Source: Candolleomyces eurysporus
Taxonomy: Eukaryota > Basidiomycota > Agaricomycetes > Agaricales > Psathyrellaceae
DNA: 64,000 nt
Assembly (NCBI GenBank): GCA_027579435.1
Contig: JANBPK010000737.1
Span: forward strand, 209,551-273,550
Direction of reading: 5' to 3'
Shown: piece by piece, positions 48,034-60,029 of the stretch
How positions within the stretch are numbered: the first letter of the stretch is position 1
Layout: every line of letters starts with the position of its first letter
Notes under the pieces: model-generated
Databases searched by the model: none
What the model was told of the DNA's origin: nothing
Seen by the model: the letters and a program-made list of their open reading frames with translations, nothing else
Program-made: the position numbers and the translations under genes

Positions 48034-49289
48034 ATGCTATGGAAAACTCTCTCCGTGCTCCCTTTGCCCTGTATCGCTTTGGCGGCCATCGTCAACAGAA
48101 CGATAGACGATGCTGCTGGAGACTCGGTCACTGGACGCAAACCAACCTTCTCGCCGTCCGTGGAGGAAACAGGATATCAGATTTGGACTAACCAAGACTG
48201 CAACCACTGTGGCTTTCTTCCCGACCCTGCACAGAGTTTTGGGAACACGTATACCGACGTAATATACACTCCGACAAGAGAGGGGATTTCAATATCTATT
48301 ACGTTTGAGGGTAAGTGAATATTCAATGCTCAAGGTGCTGGAACTTACTTTGGTGATAATCAGGCACTGCGATATACATATTCTTCATCGTGGCCAACAG
48401 CGTTAGCGAGTCCGATTTCCCCTTTCCGACAGAGTGTAAGTTTGTGCTCGACAGCGAACCGCCCGTGCCATACAAATACACGCCAAACTCGACAACCGGC
48501 GAATTAATGAGCTACCAACATCTGGTGTATCAGCGTACGAGTCTTCAGCAGCGAGAGCACGTCTTGAATATTACTGCAGATGGTTATGAATATCCTGTAT
48601 ATATTAACTTCGACTACGCTATCTACAGGTACGTGGTATATCATCTGAGCTGGACATTTTCTGAGCATCTCGTTTTACTCTATAGCTATGACGATGGATC
48701 ACCTCAAGCATCAACTGCTACACCAGCTTCTACCACTACCGAAGGATTCAACGTCGACAGCTCGGCGTCTGGGTCGAGGACTTCCAAAATACCGATTGGC
48801 GCTATTGTGGGTGGGGTGACAGGCGCCGTCGCCCTCCTCATCGCTGTCGTTCTCCTTCTGCTTTGTCTCTTAAGACGCAGGCTCTCACTGCAAACTCGGA
48901 CCCTACTAGCGCGAGGAGGGGAGCAGCTAAGACTTCGACCGGACTTCAACCTGTCCGGAAGGGAGAACCCTTCACCTACCCCATCGCCTCAAGCGTCCGA
49001 TCAATCGCCATGTAAGTCATTTCACCTTGGCTGGTGTATGAGAGGTTCTCTGTGAACATAGAGCTGACAGATTTTTGTGAACCCGATAGCCCTCGCGACC
49101 AGAAGTGCCGATAATAATCCAAATTCGAATGGACAAAACGCGCTTGAAGAGAACAGGGGACAGATGACGCAAATCGAGCAGGGGATTGGAATGTTGTGGG
49201 GGAATCAAGTGCCAGCATCCGAGGTTGCGGGTGCCAGTGATCATGAGCGGCTGCCAGGGTGTTCTGAATCTCGCACTCAGCGTTTTTAA
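48034..49289 (+). CDS. NRTIDD-family single-pass membrane protein, array gene 1
   Basis: Four exons (48034-48310, 48364-48628, 48686-49011, 49090-49289), all in phase, give 355 residues. A signal peptide (LPLPCIALAA) is followed directly by the N-glycosylation site in VNRTIDDAAGDSVTG. Ectodomain landmarks are CNHCGFLPDP, ISISITFEG and YPVYINFDYAIY. A Ser/Thr linker precedes the helix IGAIVGGVTGAVALLIAVVLLLLCLLRRR and a charged tail. The family is widespread in Agaricomycetes as probable surface glycoproteins of unknown ligand. The tail ends SRTQRF and lacks the PPPEYSS ending of gene 2, so its 3' end may have been altered by the F-box relic that follows. Confidence 0.8.
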
Positions 49290-49399
49290 TAGTTTGTCGT
49301 ATTCCCGTTTCGCGGGAATGATGTAGAGAAAGTATTCCCACTGCAAGCTTCGGCACGGTAGCGGTGTTGCTTCATGCATCCATAGTGCCCGAGTCAAAA

Positions 49400-49790
49400 A
49401 TGCCTCGGAACTGAAGATCATAATACGACTTTTTATATGATCGGGTTTGAAAGACAAGGCCTGGAGGAGGGCGTTGAACACATGTGGTTCCGCTAAAAGG
49501 TGCTTAAGCTTAATATTGGGTGCGTTATCCAAAAGAAAGTCGATCATCATTGTGTTTTTTCAGGGGCGCTGCCTCCGATCGCCGGGCATCAAAGATTAGA
49601 GTCCCCAGAACTCTGTCTGACCAAAACCGAGGCGCACAGTGAGATGCGGGGATGTGGAAGGGGTGTGTTCAGAGGCTAAGGTTGTCCAAGAAGATGACGG
49701 AGGACAATATTTCGTACATAAGCTCAATAGGGATGCTGTTGAAGAGGCACTCGTCGTCCATGACGATGGACGGGCCGAGCTGGTGAAGAG
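49400..49790 (-). pseudogene. Truncated F-box gene copy, relic 2
   Basis: It carries the same blocks as relic 1: HVFNALLQALSFKPDH, IDFLLDNAPNIK, then the region near the start codon around 49740-49760. Most of the coding sequence is gone. Its position, just after array gene 1 and before the promoter of gene 2, mirrors relic 1 before gene 1. Confidence 0.75.
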
Positions 49791-50660
49791 AAAAGGCAAA
49801 GGTGTGGTTCTAGGAGTGGCACAACCGCGACAGTACATATAAGCCACAACAGGTACAAACAGGCTCGGCGTCCAAGCCAATTGACTGTCCACTGGCAGAT
49901 GCGAACCTCAGCTCCTAATTCAACCTACAGTCAGCCTAGTCTATGTTGAAAACTGATCGTCAGCATGTGCCACGTTGATCGTCAACCAGCACGGAGTCCG
50001 CAGTGATTATCCGACCTCTCATTTCACCTCAAATCCCCTGCTTACCAGCTACGGCCAAGAACACAGACCATCGCACAAACACCCACTGTGAATGGACCTC
50101 CGAGCTCTCTATGTACCACCGAAAAACTGCTCAACATCAAGAAAGCGGTTCCACGGAAAACTCTCCCGAGTACCCACTCACCACTGCGACCATAATCGTT
50201 TCTGATTAGCTTGATCAGATAGTAACCAGAGCTCGCGCGGTCNAAAAATAGCATCGAGAAAGTTTCTGGATGATGTATCTACTGTATCGCTGGCGATTCT
50301 TTGATTCAAGATGGAGATGCCACTGCAAAGGAACATTATTCCCAGCTCGTTTGAGTGGGTCGGCACAGAGTATCTGCTCTTGGAACATAGTGCTTGGGAG
50401 GTGCGTAGCGCCTTTTCTCAGTTTCAGTACCAATTCTAAGTCTCCTCCTCAGATATCCAGTTCGATTGCTCGGGATATCACAGCTGAGACCTCCCGAAAT
50501 AGCGAGGCTCCTAGGACGGCATCCAATCACTGGCTGAGCTTCTCTGAAGTTGGCAGATCGCCGCTCGGCCCCCATACTTCAATGAGTTGGTCAGCCTGAA
50601 AAATGGCATTGGGTCCCTCCCATCCACAGCCCCGCTCCTCGCTGACCAGTACTCGCTAGG
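49791..50660. other. Promoter region of array gene 2, duplicated
   Basis: It aligns in order with 47130-48033. No gene is supported; one N is at 50243. Confidence 0.5.
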
Positions 50661-52051
50661 ATGTTACTGAGAGCTCTCCCCGTGCTCTCTTTGCCCTGTC
50701 TCGCTTTGGCGGCCATCTTCAACAGAACGATAGACGATGCTGCTGGAGACCCGGTCACTGGGCGCAAACCAACCTTCTCGCCGCGTATGGCTGCAGGATA
50801 TCAGGTCTGGCAGAACCAAGCCTGCACCGACTGTGCCATTCGTCCCGACCTTGGGCATGCTTTTGGGAACTCGTATACGGAGACAACGTACAATCCGAGA
50901 ATGGAGAGGATTTCAATATCTATTCCGTTTGAGGGTAAGTGAATATTCAATGCTCATGGTGTTAAAACTTACTTTGGTGAAAACCAGGCACTGCGATCTA
51001 CATATTTTTCATCCTGGCCAACGGCGTTAGCAACCCTGATGTCACGACTCTGACAGAGTGCAAGTTTGCGCTCGACAGCGAACCGCCCGTGCGATACCAA
51101 CATACGCCAAACCCGGCAACCAGCGAATTAAGCTACAACCAGCTGGTGTACAACCGTACGAATCTCCCGCAGCGAGAACATGTCTTGAATATTATTGCGG
51201 AAGGTTACGCCTATCCTGTATATATCAACTTCGACTACGCCATCTACAGGTACGTACGAATCTAAATCTGAACTGGACATTTCCTTGAGCATCTCGTTCT
51301 ACTCTGTAGCTATGACGACGGGTCACCTCAGCCACCAATCACTACGCCAGTGCCACCCGCTGGCCCCAGCGGTGGTGCCGTTGGCGGCTCCAATGGCACT
51401 ACGATGGCATCAACCTTCACAACTATCGTTAGAACGACTGGCCCCGATGGTAGATCCATAACGGTGACGCAGTATATGCTCGCGGAAACCACTGCTACTT
51501 CTACCACTCAACTTGAAACCGATGGATTCAACACCGACAATTCGTCGAGGACTTCCAGATTATCGATCGGCGCTATTGTGGGTGGGGTGATAGCCGCCGT
51601 CGCCCTCCTCATCGTTCTCGTTCTCCTTCCGATTTGTCTTCTGAGACGCAAGCGCTCACTGCAAAGTCGGAAGCAGCTAACGCGAGAAGCGGACCACCCA
51701 AGACTTCGACCGGGGCCCCTCAACGTGTCCGAAAGGGAGAACTCTTCACCTAGCTCATCGATTCTTTCGTCTCCATCGCCATGTAAGCCCTTCTACCTTG
51801 GCCGGTATGAGAGGCCATCTGTGAACGTAAACTAACACAATTCTGTTAACCCGATAGCCCTCACGAACAGAAGCGCCGATCATGATCCAAATTCGAATGG
51901 ACAAAGCGCGCTTGAGGAGATCAGGGGACAGATGACGCGAATCGAGCAGGAGATTGGAATGTTGCGGGGAAGTCAGGTGCCAGTATCCGAGTTTTTGCAT
52001 GGCAATGTGCCACCACCAGAGTATTCTTCCACTTCGCGTCCCGTGTTATGA
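50661..52051 (+). CDS. NRTIDD-family single-pass membrane protein, array gene 2
   Basis: Four exons (50661-50934, 50988-51249, 51310-51782, 51858-52051) give 400 residues. The signal peptide LPVLSLPCLALAA leads to FNRTIDDAAGDPVTG. The ectodomain has CTDCAIRPDLG, ISISIPFEG and YPVYINFDYAIY. It differs from gene 1 by a longer Ser/Thr/Gly linker in exon 3 (GGAVGGSNGTT). The membrane helix is IGAIVGGVIAAVALLIVLVLL, and the tail ends PPPEYSSTSRPVL. It is the closest relative of gene 1 and was copied together with its promoter and an F-box relic. Function is unknown; probably displayed on the cell surface. Confidence 0.82.
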
Positions 52052-52565
52052 ACAGTTCGTCGGGGGTGAAGCTTTCGCATTCCCGTTTCACATAAGTAAC
52101 GTAGAGAAAGTATTCCCAAAGCAAGCTTTGGCACCGTAACGGCGCTGCTTCATGCGTCCGTATTACCATCATCCATCCGACCTCAATGGCAAAGGGAGGC
52201 GCGCGATAAGTATGGGCCAGGTCGCATCAACAATTGAAGGCGCGTGCACTGTCAATCATTCAGACCCGGGAACAATCCCCATTAATATTGTCAAAGTTAT
52301 GATGCCCTGATCTAGGCATCAAAGTCGCACCTGCTCCTGCTGTCACCAAGAGAAAAGGCTCATGATGTGTGCGTGTCGGCGACCGTGTTTCTGTCTCATC
52401 TAGCAAAGGCGAAGCCTCTGAAAGCATTCCCATCAGATATTTTATCTTCGAATTTTTCGAACAGTATGGAGGTTCGGATGCTATGTTTTAGGTCGTAACA
52501 TAAAGCCATCCAGCCTCCAGTAAGCACGCAATGCAAACCTCTCCTTCCCGTCAAGTCCTTTAGCA
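52052..52565. other. Promoter of array gene 3
   Basis: No gene. The last 130 bases resemble the sequence before array gene 5 (56400-56532), including a GATGCTATG-x-TTCAG/TTTAG-x-TCGTAACATAAAG block. Confidence 0.5.
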
Positions 52566-53598
52566 ATGCTTTTCGCCAACATCGTTGGCACCCTTTCACT
52601 CCTTTGTTTACCCTATCTCACTTTGGCTGCACTCGTAAACAGAACGATCGATGATACTGCTGGCGATTCGGTGACAGGTCTCAAACCTGTATACTTCCCA
52701 CCTCCTGCTTCGCTCAGGATGTGGAAGGATCACACTTGTCCATTGAACGACTGCGTTACAAGACCTGACCTTAACCAGACGTTCGGGAACTCGTATACAG
52801 CGGCTACCTTCAGGTCTTGGCAAAGCAGTAAAATGTCCATCACCCTTCGCTTTACTGGTACGTGAATTCTTAGTGGCCTAGACTACTGTAGAACTGACAA
52901 GAATCCAGGCAGTGCAATATATACCTTCTTCATCCTCGTCAATTATGCTGGACGGGCCGGAGTCATTTCGAGGACAGATTGCAAGTTTGTGCTCGACAAC
53001 GGCCCCGCAGTTTCGTATTTGCATATGCCTGATCGAAGCAAGGCCAACATCATGTACAACCAACTCGTGTTCAGCAAAACTGGCCTTGCAAATACAGAGC
53101 ACACGCTCGAAATCATTACGGAGGGGTTGACCTATCAGACGTATGTTAATTTCGACTACGCCATCTACACGTACGTTCATCTCTTTCTCGCTCTCCCTTC
53201 ACAAAATAACCTGGAATTTTGATAGGTTCGATGACGGTGTAAAGACAACTTCGTCATCTGGTCAATCAACGATCCCTGGGGCAGAAACAAGCACGACTGG
53301 ATCAACCTCGGACGCAAGAACCCAGACTGTGGCCAGTCAACCAGCTACGAACATGCTTTCGACCACATCAGCCACAGCCGGGCAGCCTCTAACAACCGCT
53401 ACGATTTTCCTTCCTGAACCATTTGATCCGATCGAGTCTGGTACAAGCAACCAATTTGAAGGTGGCGGTACTTCTGCGTCGTCGAGAGTGGCCTCAGCGG
53501 GCGTCTCGTACCGTAGCATTAAGTCCACAGCCGTGTGTACGGTTCTGGGCTTGCTAACTCCCTTGATCCTGCTCCCAGCCATCTTCCTCGCCAATTAA
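52566..53598 (+). CDS. NRTIDD-family protein with GPI-like C-terminus, array gene 3
   Basis: Three exons (52566-52857, 52909-53170, 53226-53598) give 308 residues. The signal peptide ends near LTLAA, then LVNRTIDDTAGDSVTG and CPLNDCVTRPDLNQTFG. Exons 1 and 2 are almost the same as in gene 5. Exon 3 is unrelated to those of its sisters: after FDDG it encodes a long Ser/Thr-rich region and then ends in a hydrophobic stretch, VLGLLTPLILLPAIFLAN, with no cytoplasmic tail. That ending looks like a GPI-anchor signal rather than a transmembrane helix plus tail. The prediction is a cell-surface, possibly GPI-anchored member of an otherwise transmembrane family. Confidence 0.8.
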
Positions 53599-54111
53599 TT
53601 TGTTGGCTAGCCATAAATGATATCATTTACCATTCGAGTTTTGGATGAATTGGTTCCCCGGCTGGAATCGATGTCAATAATCATTGAAAAAAACGTCATC
53701 AGTGAGATTGACTACCACATAGCTCACTACGTAGAGGTGTATCGCAGATGTTTTGGTGTTTACTGAGCAGGTGAGTTCTTCGAAGTCCAATTAAGTTGCC
53801 AGTGGAAAGTTAGGACGCATCAAGGCTTATCAGCGATCAATGTCAGCTGTCGGCGGGGCTTCAAGTCGATGCGCCTGCCGTGAAAGTAAACTATGCCGCG
53901 GTCTCGTCACCAAGTCAACGTTCCGATTCAAAGCCCTTGAAACACGAAAAACACTGCTCCCGGAGCCCATTGCATCGTGTTTATTACAAACAAAAGCACA
54001 TTGCCATCGGAAATTCCCATTCATCATGGAGCGGCTCTTCTCCACTAACAACGACTGACTTGAGGTCTTTCGCTGCGGTCCGCGAACTATTGGTGTCAAG
54101 AAGGCCACACT
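53599..54111. other. Intergenic region
   Basis: Spacer between array genes 3 and 4. No gene is supported. Confidence 0.4.
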
Positions 54112-55746
54112 ATGTCGCCTGGCAGACTCACAGCTCTAGCTCTCTCCTTGACATTGCTGCCACATCTGGTATGGGCAGCCATCGTCAACAGAACTATCGA
54201 TGACTCCTCCGGCGACGCCATAACTGGGGTGAAGCCTGAATTCCTACCTACGAACACCACCACGCCGCTATGGAAGGACCACACTTGCACGGACTGTCGC
54301 ATTAACCCCGACGTTAACCGGGCATTCGGTACTTCGTACACTGCAGCTACCTACTCGCCTCAACTCGGTAGAATGTCAATTGAAATACCATTTAATGGTG
54401 AGTATATCTCCGTACTAGTATCCTCGAGTCGTGAATGATCTCTTCATGACCAGGAACGGCGATCTATGTCTTCTTCATCCTTGCAAACAACGCTGGCACT
54501 GGAATAACATCCCGGACTGATTGTAATTTCGTGCTGAACAACGAACAACCAGTCTCGTACAGCCATCTCCCTAACCGGACCACCACCGACATCGAGTATA
54601 ACCAGCTCGTGTTCAGCCGCAAGGACCTTCCTCAACGCCAGCATCTACTCGAAATTGTTACGGAGGGCTATGACCACGACGTATATGTCAATTTCGACTA
54701 TGCCATCTACACGTGAGTTTTCTTGTATCTTTAACCGTATCGCTGGATTGAACTCATCGCTCAACAGCCACGACGATACGCCACCACCGAGTACAAATAC
54801 TACAACAGGTGGCTCTTCATCTTCAACTTCCGGCTCAGAGGGAAGTACGACAAACAATTCATCGTCGAAGACACCGATTGGGCCCATCGTAGGAGGTGTT
54901 GCCGGTGGCATTCTTTTCACCGTGGCCGCCTTCCTTCTCTTCTTCTGCCTCCGGCGCCGACAGAAACAAAAGAAACTGGAAATGTATCAAAATCGCCCGG
55001 CCCCCCTAATGGAAGAACTCGACCAGTATAGGGTAGACCCATTCATCCAAGAAAACCCTCATCATCGCGGTCCACCAGCGGGCACTTTGGGGAACAGCAA
55101 CGAACCGCTGTACAGCCCTGTTCCGCAACAATCGCGGCATGGGCTCCACGGGAACTACCCTGCTCTGCCTTCGAGCATGCCCAGCTCGAGCGAGTACTCT
55201 TCTGGTTACCCTGGCATAGCCACAACAAGATACGCTTCGGATTCGGATCAGGCGACAACCGTAACAGGAAGTAGCGGCACACAGTACAATGCGGGAGCCA
55301 ATTCTACTCCAGCCGTAGCATCGACTGGCACATTCCCGAGGGAGAAAGGGAATCGTTCTGCGAATCCTCCACTGCCTCCCCTACCTGCGGGATCCTCGCG
55401 CGTAGTACTCTCATTAACAAACCCAGAGGAACAAGAGCAAGTGCGGCAAGTGCGGCAAGCTGAAATCGGAGAGCGTCTGCGTAACGTGGAGCAGGAGATG
55501 AACGATTTGAAGAGAGGATTCAGTACGCGCCGCCCGACCCCACAACAAACAAATACCCGGAATGACGTCGATGAACGTGGAGATACCATTGCGCAGATGA
55601 GGGAGCAGATGCTGGAGATGCAGCAGGAGATACAGATGCTGAGAGAGAACCAGAGGTCGGATTGGGCAATGGGACTAACGGATGAGCCGCCGCCTGGGTA
55701 TACAGCGAATCCTATACCCCGCCCGGTATCGGGGCAACATTCGTAG
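54112..55746 (+). CDS. NRTIDD-family membrane protein with coiled-coil tail, array gene 4
   Basis: Three exons (54112-54397, 54454-54712, 54768-55746) give 507 residues. After the signal peptide (LTLLPHLVWA) come IVNRTIDDSSGDAITG, CTDCRINPDVN and VYVNFDYAIYT. A Ser/Thr-rich linker leads to IGPIVGGVAGGILFTVAAFLLFFCLRRR. The long cytoplasmic tail has DPFIQENPHHRGPP, Pro/Ser-rich text, and a charged, probably coiled-coil stretch (VRQAEIGERLRNVEQEMNDL, then MREQMLEMQQEIQMLREN). It ends WAMGLTDEPPPGYTANP and PRPVSGQHS. The PPPGY motif could bind WW domains (inference). The tail is shared with gene 5. Confidence 0.83.
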
Positions 55747-56532
55747 CGTCTGTGTACGGACTATGTGAGCATCGGTAGTTTGGACATTTTTATGGTCATT
55801 TTATTTATAAAGTAGCATAATTAAAATCGCACTCGCAAAGCTTGCGTACTCGCTGCCGCTTTTACGTACATGGAAGATTTGCTTCTTTGCCTTCCCCTCG
55901 CAAATTGTTGCAGATGTTGCGATTAGAGTGGTGAGTGTCTAGTTTTCAGAAAGGAGGTGAACACGCATGAATCTTGAGGAAAGAACTTGGGGCGTGAGCA
56001 CGTTAAAAAAGTCTTTCAATGCTCAGAGTTCAGGAGGGATCAAAATGGTGTCGTACTTCTCGACACATTCCTTCAAACGGTCGCCCCCAACTTCGGAGGA
56101 TCGACAAGCGTTCCCCTCCGCTGATGGCTACCACCTCAGGGCCGGCGGCCACGGAACACGGTTGAACAGGTTGGCACTTTGCAATTATTTCGCAAATTTG
56201 GGCATGGCCTACGAGTGTGCTGAAGACTCGGAGCATTTTTGAGGTAATGCATTGACGCATTATATGCGTTAGAGCCAGCCCATCAATTTGGAAGCCAATG
56301 CTCCGCATGGTTGGCACGTTCGCGTTGTTTGGTCTACACGTGATCAACAAACAGCACTACTTGGCAACGACCAGCGACGACCTTCGATCTTTCATCTTTT
56401 CGAACAGTACTTGTGTTGAACAGATGTATCTTCTTCAAACTACGATAACAGTATACTCGGATGCTATGCTTCAGATCGTAACATAAAGCTGTCCGACGCA
56501 ATGCACTGCTTCTCCCATCCAGTCTTTCAGCA
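55747..56532. other. Intergenic region, promoter of array gene 5
   Basis: Nearly 800 bases without a supported gene. The last part resembles the promoter of array gene 3. Confidence 0.4.
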
Positions 56533-58251
56533 ATGCTTTTCACCAACGTTATTGGCGCCCTTTCACTCCTTTCTTCTCCGTATTTCACTTCGGCTGCACT
56601 CGTAAACAGAACGATTGATGATACTGCTGGCGATTCAGTTACAGGTCTCAGGCCTGTATACTTCCCACCTCCTGCTTCGCTCAGGATGTGGAAGGATCAC
56701 ACTTGTCCATTGAACGACTGCGTTACAAGACCTGACCTTAACCAGACGTTCGGGAACTCGTATACAGCGGCTACCTTCAGGTCTTGGCAAAGCAGTAAAA
56801 TGTCCATCACCCTTCGCTTTACTGGTACGTGAATTCTTAGTGGCTTAGACTACTGTGGGATTGACAAGAACCCAGGCAGTGCAATATACATCTTCTTCAT
56901 TCTCGTCAATTATGCTGGACGGGCCGGAGTCATTTCGAGGACAGATTGCAAGTTTGTGCTCGACAACGGTCCCGCAGTTTCGTATCTGCATATGCCTGAT
57001 CGAAGCAAGGCCAACATCCTGTACAAGCAACTTGTGTTCCACCAAACTGGCCTTGCTAACACTGAGCACGCGCTCGAGATCGTTACAGAGGGGTTGGCCT
57101 ATCAGACATATGTTAATTTTGACTACGCCATTTACACACAGTGGGTATTCTTGCATCTTTAAACCCGTAACCCTATATCTATATTGGGCTCATTGCTCAG
57201 CAGCCATGACGATGCACCACCAACTACAGGTACTTCAACAGGTGGCTCTCCATCTTCAACTTCTGGCCCCGCGGGAAGTACGACGAAAAATACATCGTCG
57301 AACACACCGATCTGGGCCATTGCAGGAGGTTTGGCTGGTGCCATACTCTTCGTTGTGGTCGCCTCCTTCCTCTTCTTCTGCCTCCGGCGCCAACAGAAGC
57401 AAAAGAAACTGGGAAGGTACCAAAAGCGCCTGGATACCCCCATGGAAGAAGTAGACTCCTCGGAGTCGCAATATAGGGTAGACCCATTCATCCAAGTGAA
57501 CCCTCATCATCGCGGTCCACCATCAAGCACCAGCCAGCCACTGTACAGATCCGTTCTGCAACGGATGCAGCACGGACTTCGAGGAAACTACCCTGTGCTG
57601 CCTCCAATACCCGCCTCAAGCGGGTACTCCTCAAGTTGCGCTGGCATAGCCACCAGGGGCTATCCTTCGGACTCGGATCAAGTGACCAGTGCCGCAGGCG
57701 GTACAGTATCCAATGCATGGGCCAACTCTGCATTATCGACTAGCACGAAGGAGAAAGGGAATCACGCTGCGAATCCTCCACCGCCTCCATTCCCTGCACG
57801 ATCGCCACGCTTTATACTCTCGGTGTCGAACCCAGATGAACAAGAAGGAGTACGACAAGTTCGGCAGGCCGAAATTGCAGAACGTCTGCGTAGTGATGAG
57901 CAGGAGATTCCAGATGAACAAGAACGAGTACGACAAATTCGGCAGGCTGAACTCGCAGAACGTTTGCGTACTGTAGAGCAGGAGATGAACGACTTGAAGA
58001 AGAGGGGGTTCAGTACTATGCGGCGCCAAACCTCACAGCAGACAAATGCTACTCAAAACGATGTCGATGTCGATGAATGTGGGGGTACTAGTACGGCTGG
58101 GCAGATGAGGGAGCGGATGATGCAGATGCAGCAGGAGAGACAGATGTTGAGAGAGAACCAGAGGTCGGATTGGGCAATGGGATTAACAGATGAACCGCCG
58201 CCCGGGTATACAACGAATCTGACGCCCCGCCCGGTGTCGGGACAACATTAG
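56533..58251 (+). CDS. NRTIDD-family membrane protein with coiled-coil tail, array gene 5
   Basis: Three exons (56533-56824, 56876-57140, 57201-58251) give 535 residues. Exons 1-2 are nearly identical to gene 3, while exon 3 is of the gene 4 type: GGLAGAILFVVVASFLFFCLRRQ as the membrane helix, DPFIQVNPHHRGPP, and the ending LTDEPPPGYTTN. So it is a mosaic of the two neighbours. At the exon 2/3 border an extra CA is matched by use of an acceptor three bases upstream of the family site, keeping the frame (YTHSHDD). The coiled-coil part contains a 78-nt tandem duplication (starts 57833 and 57911) that adds 26 residues relative to gene 4. Confidence 0.82.
57833..57988 (+). repeat. 78-nt in-frame tandem duplication
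   Basis: Two copies of PDEQExVRQxRQAExAERLR in the cytoplasmic tail of array gene 5; gene 4 has one. The length is a multiple of three, so the coiled-coil phase shifts by 26 residues without a frame break. Confidence 0.85.
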
Positions 58252-58622
58252 TAGCCCATTGTGCTCGATCATGGCGGTATAGACTATGTCAGCGTCGGTA
58301 GCTTGGACGTATAAAGTAGTATTATCCAAAGATTGCGCGATACTTGCACACTGCACGGCCGCTCTCATTGGACCACCGACGGCCCTGGAACAGCCTGACA
58401 GGCTGTTTGATGATGACCGCCTGACCCGAAACGCGCTGATGCTCAGGAACGCGGGCGCTTACTGATTTCATTCCGTTGGCACACGAGGCATGTTGTTTCA
58501 AGGGATTGAGTACATATGTCCACTGTGACCGCATTAAGGGTTGTCCCCCAACCGCCACCCTCTCCTGCCGTCCCCCTACACGTCAGAGCCCAGCGAGCCG
58601 GTCGCTGAGGCAGCTTTCTGCG
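58252..58622. other. Short intergenic region
   Basis: Promoter of array gene 6; no gene is supported. Confidence 0.4.
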
Positions 58623-59916
58623 ATGTTTCCCAACCTGAGCTTAACAGTGTTGGGAGCATTTGCGGTGTTCCTCTTCTTTTTTCCCTATCGCGTTCAGTCC
58701 GCACTTGTGAACAGGACGATAGACGACTCTGCCGGTGACTCCGTCACTGGCCTCAAGCCTGTTTACTTCCCTGCAACGTCCGGAGTTTGGAGAGACCAGA
58801 CGTGTGCCGACTGTCCTATCCGACCCGATGTCCGACAAACGTTCATGACCACCTTTACGGCGGTGACATATTCGCCCGAGCTATACAAGAACACGAGCGT
58901 CGGGATCTCACTTAGGTTCAATGGTGCGTCTCTGCCAGCTCTTTAACCCCACCATCCCAGTGCTCAGGCCGAGCCTCTTCTGCTCGCAGGAACCGCGATC
59001 TATGTGNTTTTTCGTCCTTGTGCCCAACGTTCTATTGACGGAGACCATATGCAACTTCGCATTGGACGACGAACAAACGACCGACTTTCGGAGTTCACGG
59101 ATCCCCTCACTTGAGACCAGATACAACCAACTCGTCTACAACCGCACGGATCTCGCCCCTGGAGAGCACCAGCTGGATATTTCAATACCGCTCGGATTGG
59201 CTACCTCGGCCTACCTCAATTTCGATTATGCGATTTATACGTAAGTTTCATAAACGAATCCTGCGCCCACCTAAATTGTGATCTGACGATCCGATAGTCA
59301 CGATGATACGATAGGCAGCGATTCAACGAACTTCACGACCCCCGACAACAAGCCTTCACGCCTTCCAATCGGCGCCATCGTAGGATGCAGCATAGCAGCC
59401 CTCATCCTCCTATTGGCCCCCATAGCCCTCGCCTTATACCTGAGACGATCAAGAAAACGAAGGGAATCATTGACAAGACCCCTGGAGCCAAGAGCTCCGT
59501 CGCCGCCACTGCCGCCGCTCATACGGGGCCTGCCAGATGCACCTACACGCAATCCGTCAAGGTTCTCTAATTGGCTTACCTTTGGCCGTGCGGGTCGCCA
59601 CAAGCAAAAAGAGGATGTTGAGTCACAGTCTCCCTCAAGTGAGGCACGTCCAACGGCTATGGCGGAGAAGAGGCCAGACCCGAGTGGTGAAGCCGCCGGA
59701 ACAAGTGCCAGTGGTGCTGCACCAGCTGCGCCCACCAGTACCGCCTTGCAAGGCAATACGGAGGCAGAGGTTGAGGCACGGCTTGGCACACCGTTGGTCA
59801 GTGGGCAAGAAGAGGCAGGTCAACGGGTAGAGATCATGGAGAGGGAGATGAGGGAGCACGTGTCGCAAGCGCAGTTGCTGCAACGGGAGATTGAGATATT
59901 GAAGGGAAATCCATAA
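58623..59916 (+). CDS. NRTIDD-family membrane protein, array gene 6
   Basis: Three exons (58623-58923, 58990-59240, 59298-59916) give about 389 residues. The signal peptide (AFAVFLFFFPYRVQS) is followed by ALVNRTIDDSAGDSVTG and CADCPIRPDVRQTF; exon 2 ends AYLNFDYAIYT. The helix is IGAIVGCSIAALILLLAPIALALYL, then RRSRKRRE and a tail ending in a predicted coil (EIMEREMREHVSQAQLLQREIEIL). The summed exon length is one base too long for a frame. The extra base coincides with the N at 59007 in a T run, so I read it as a base-calling error. It is the most diverged member of the array. Confidence 0.8.
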
Positions 59917-60029
59917 CATTCAACGGAACCCTCTCAGTTTCTTCAAAACACGGGAAAATCTGACTTCTGTTGTATATTTGGAAATACACGCTGTCAGGAC
60001 AATTCCGTACCTAAACCGCCTTCCGTCTC

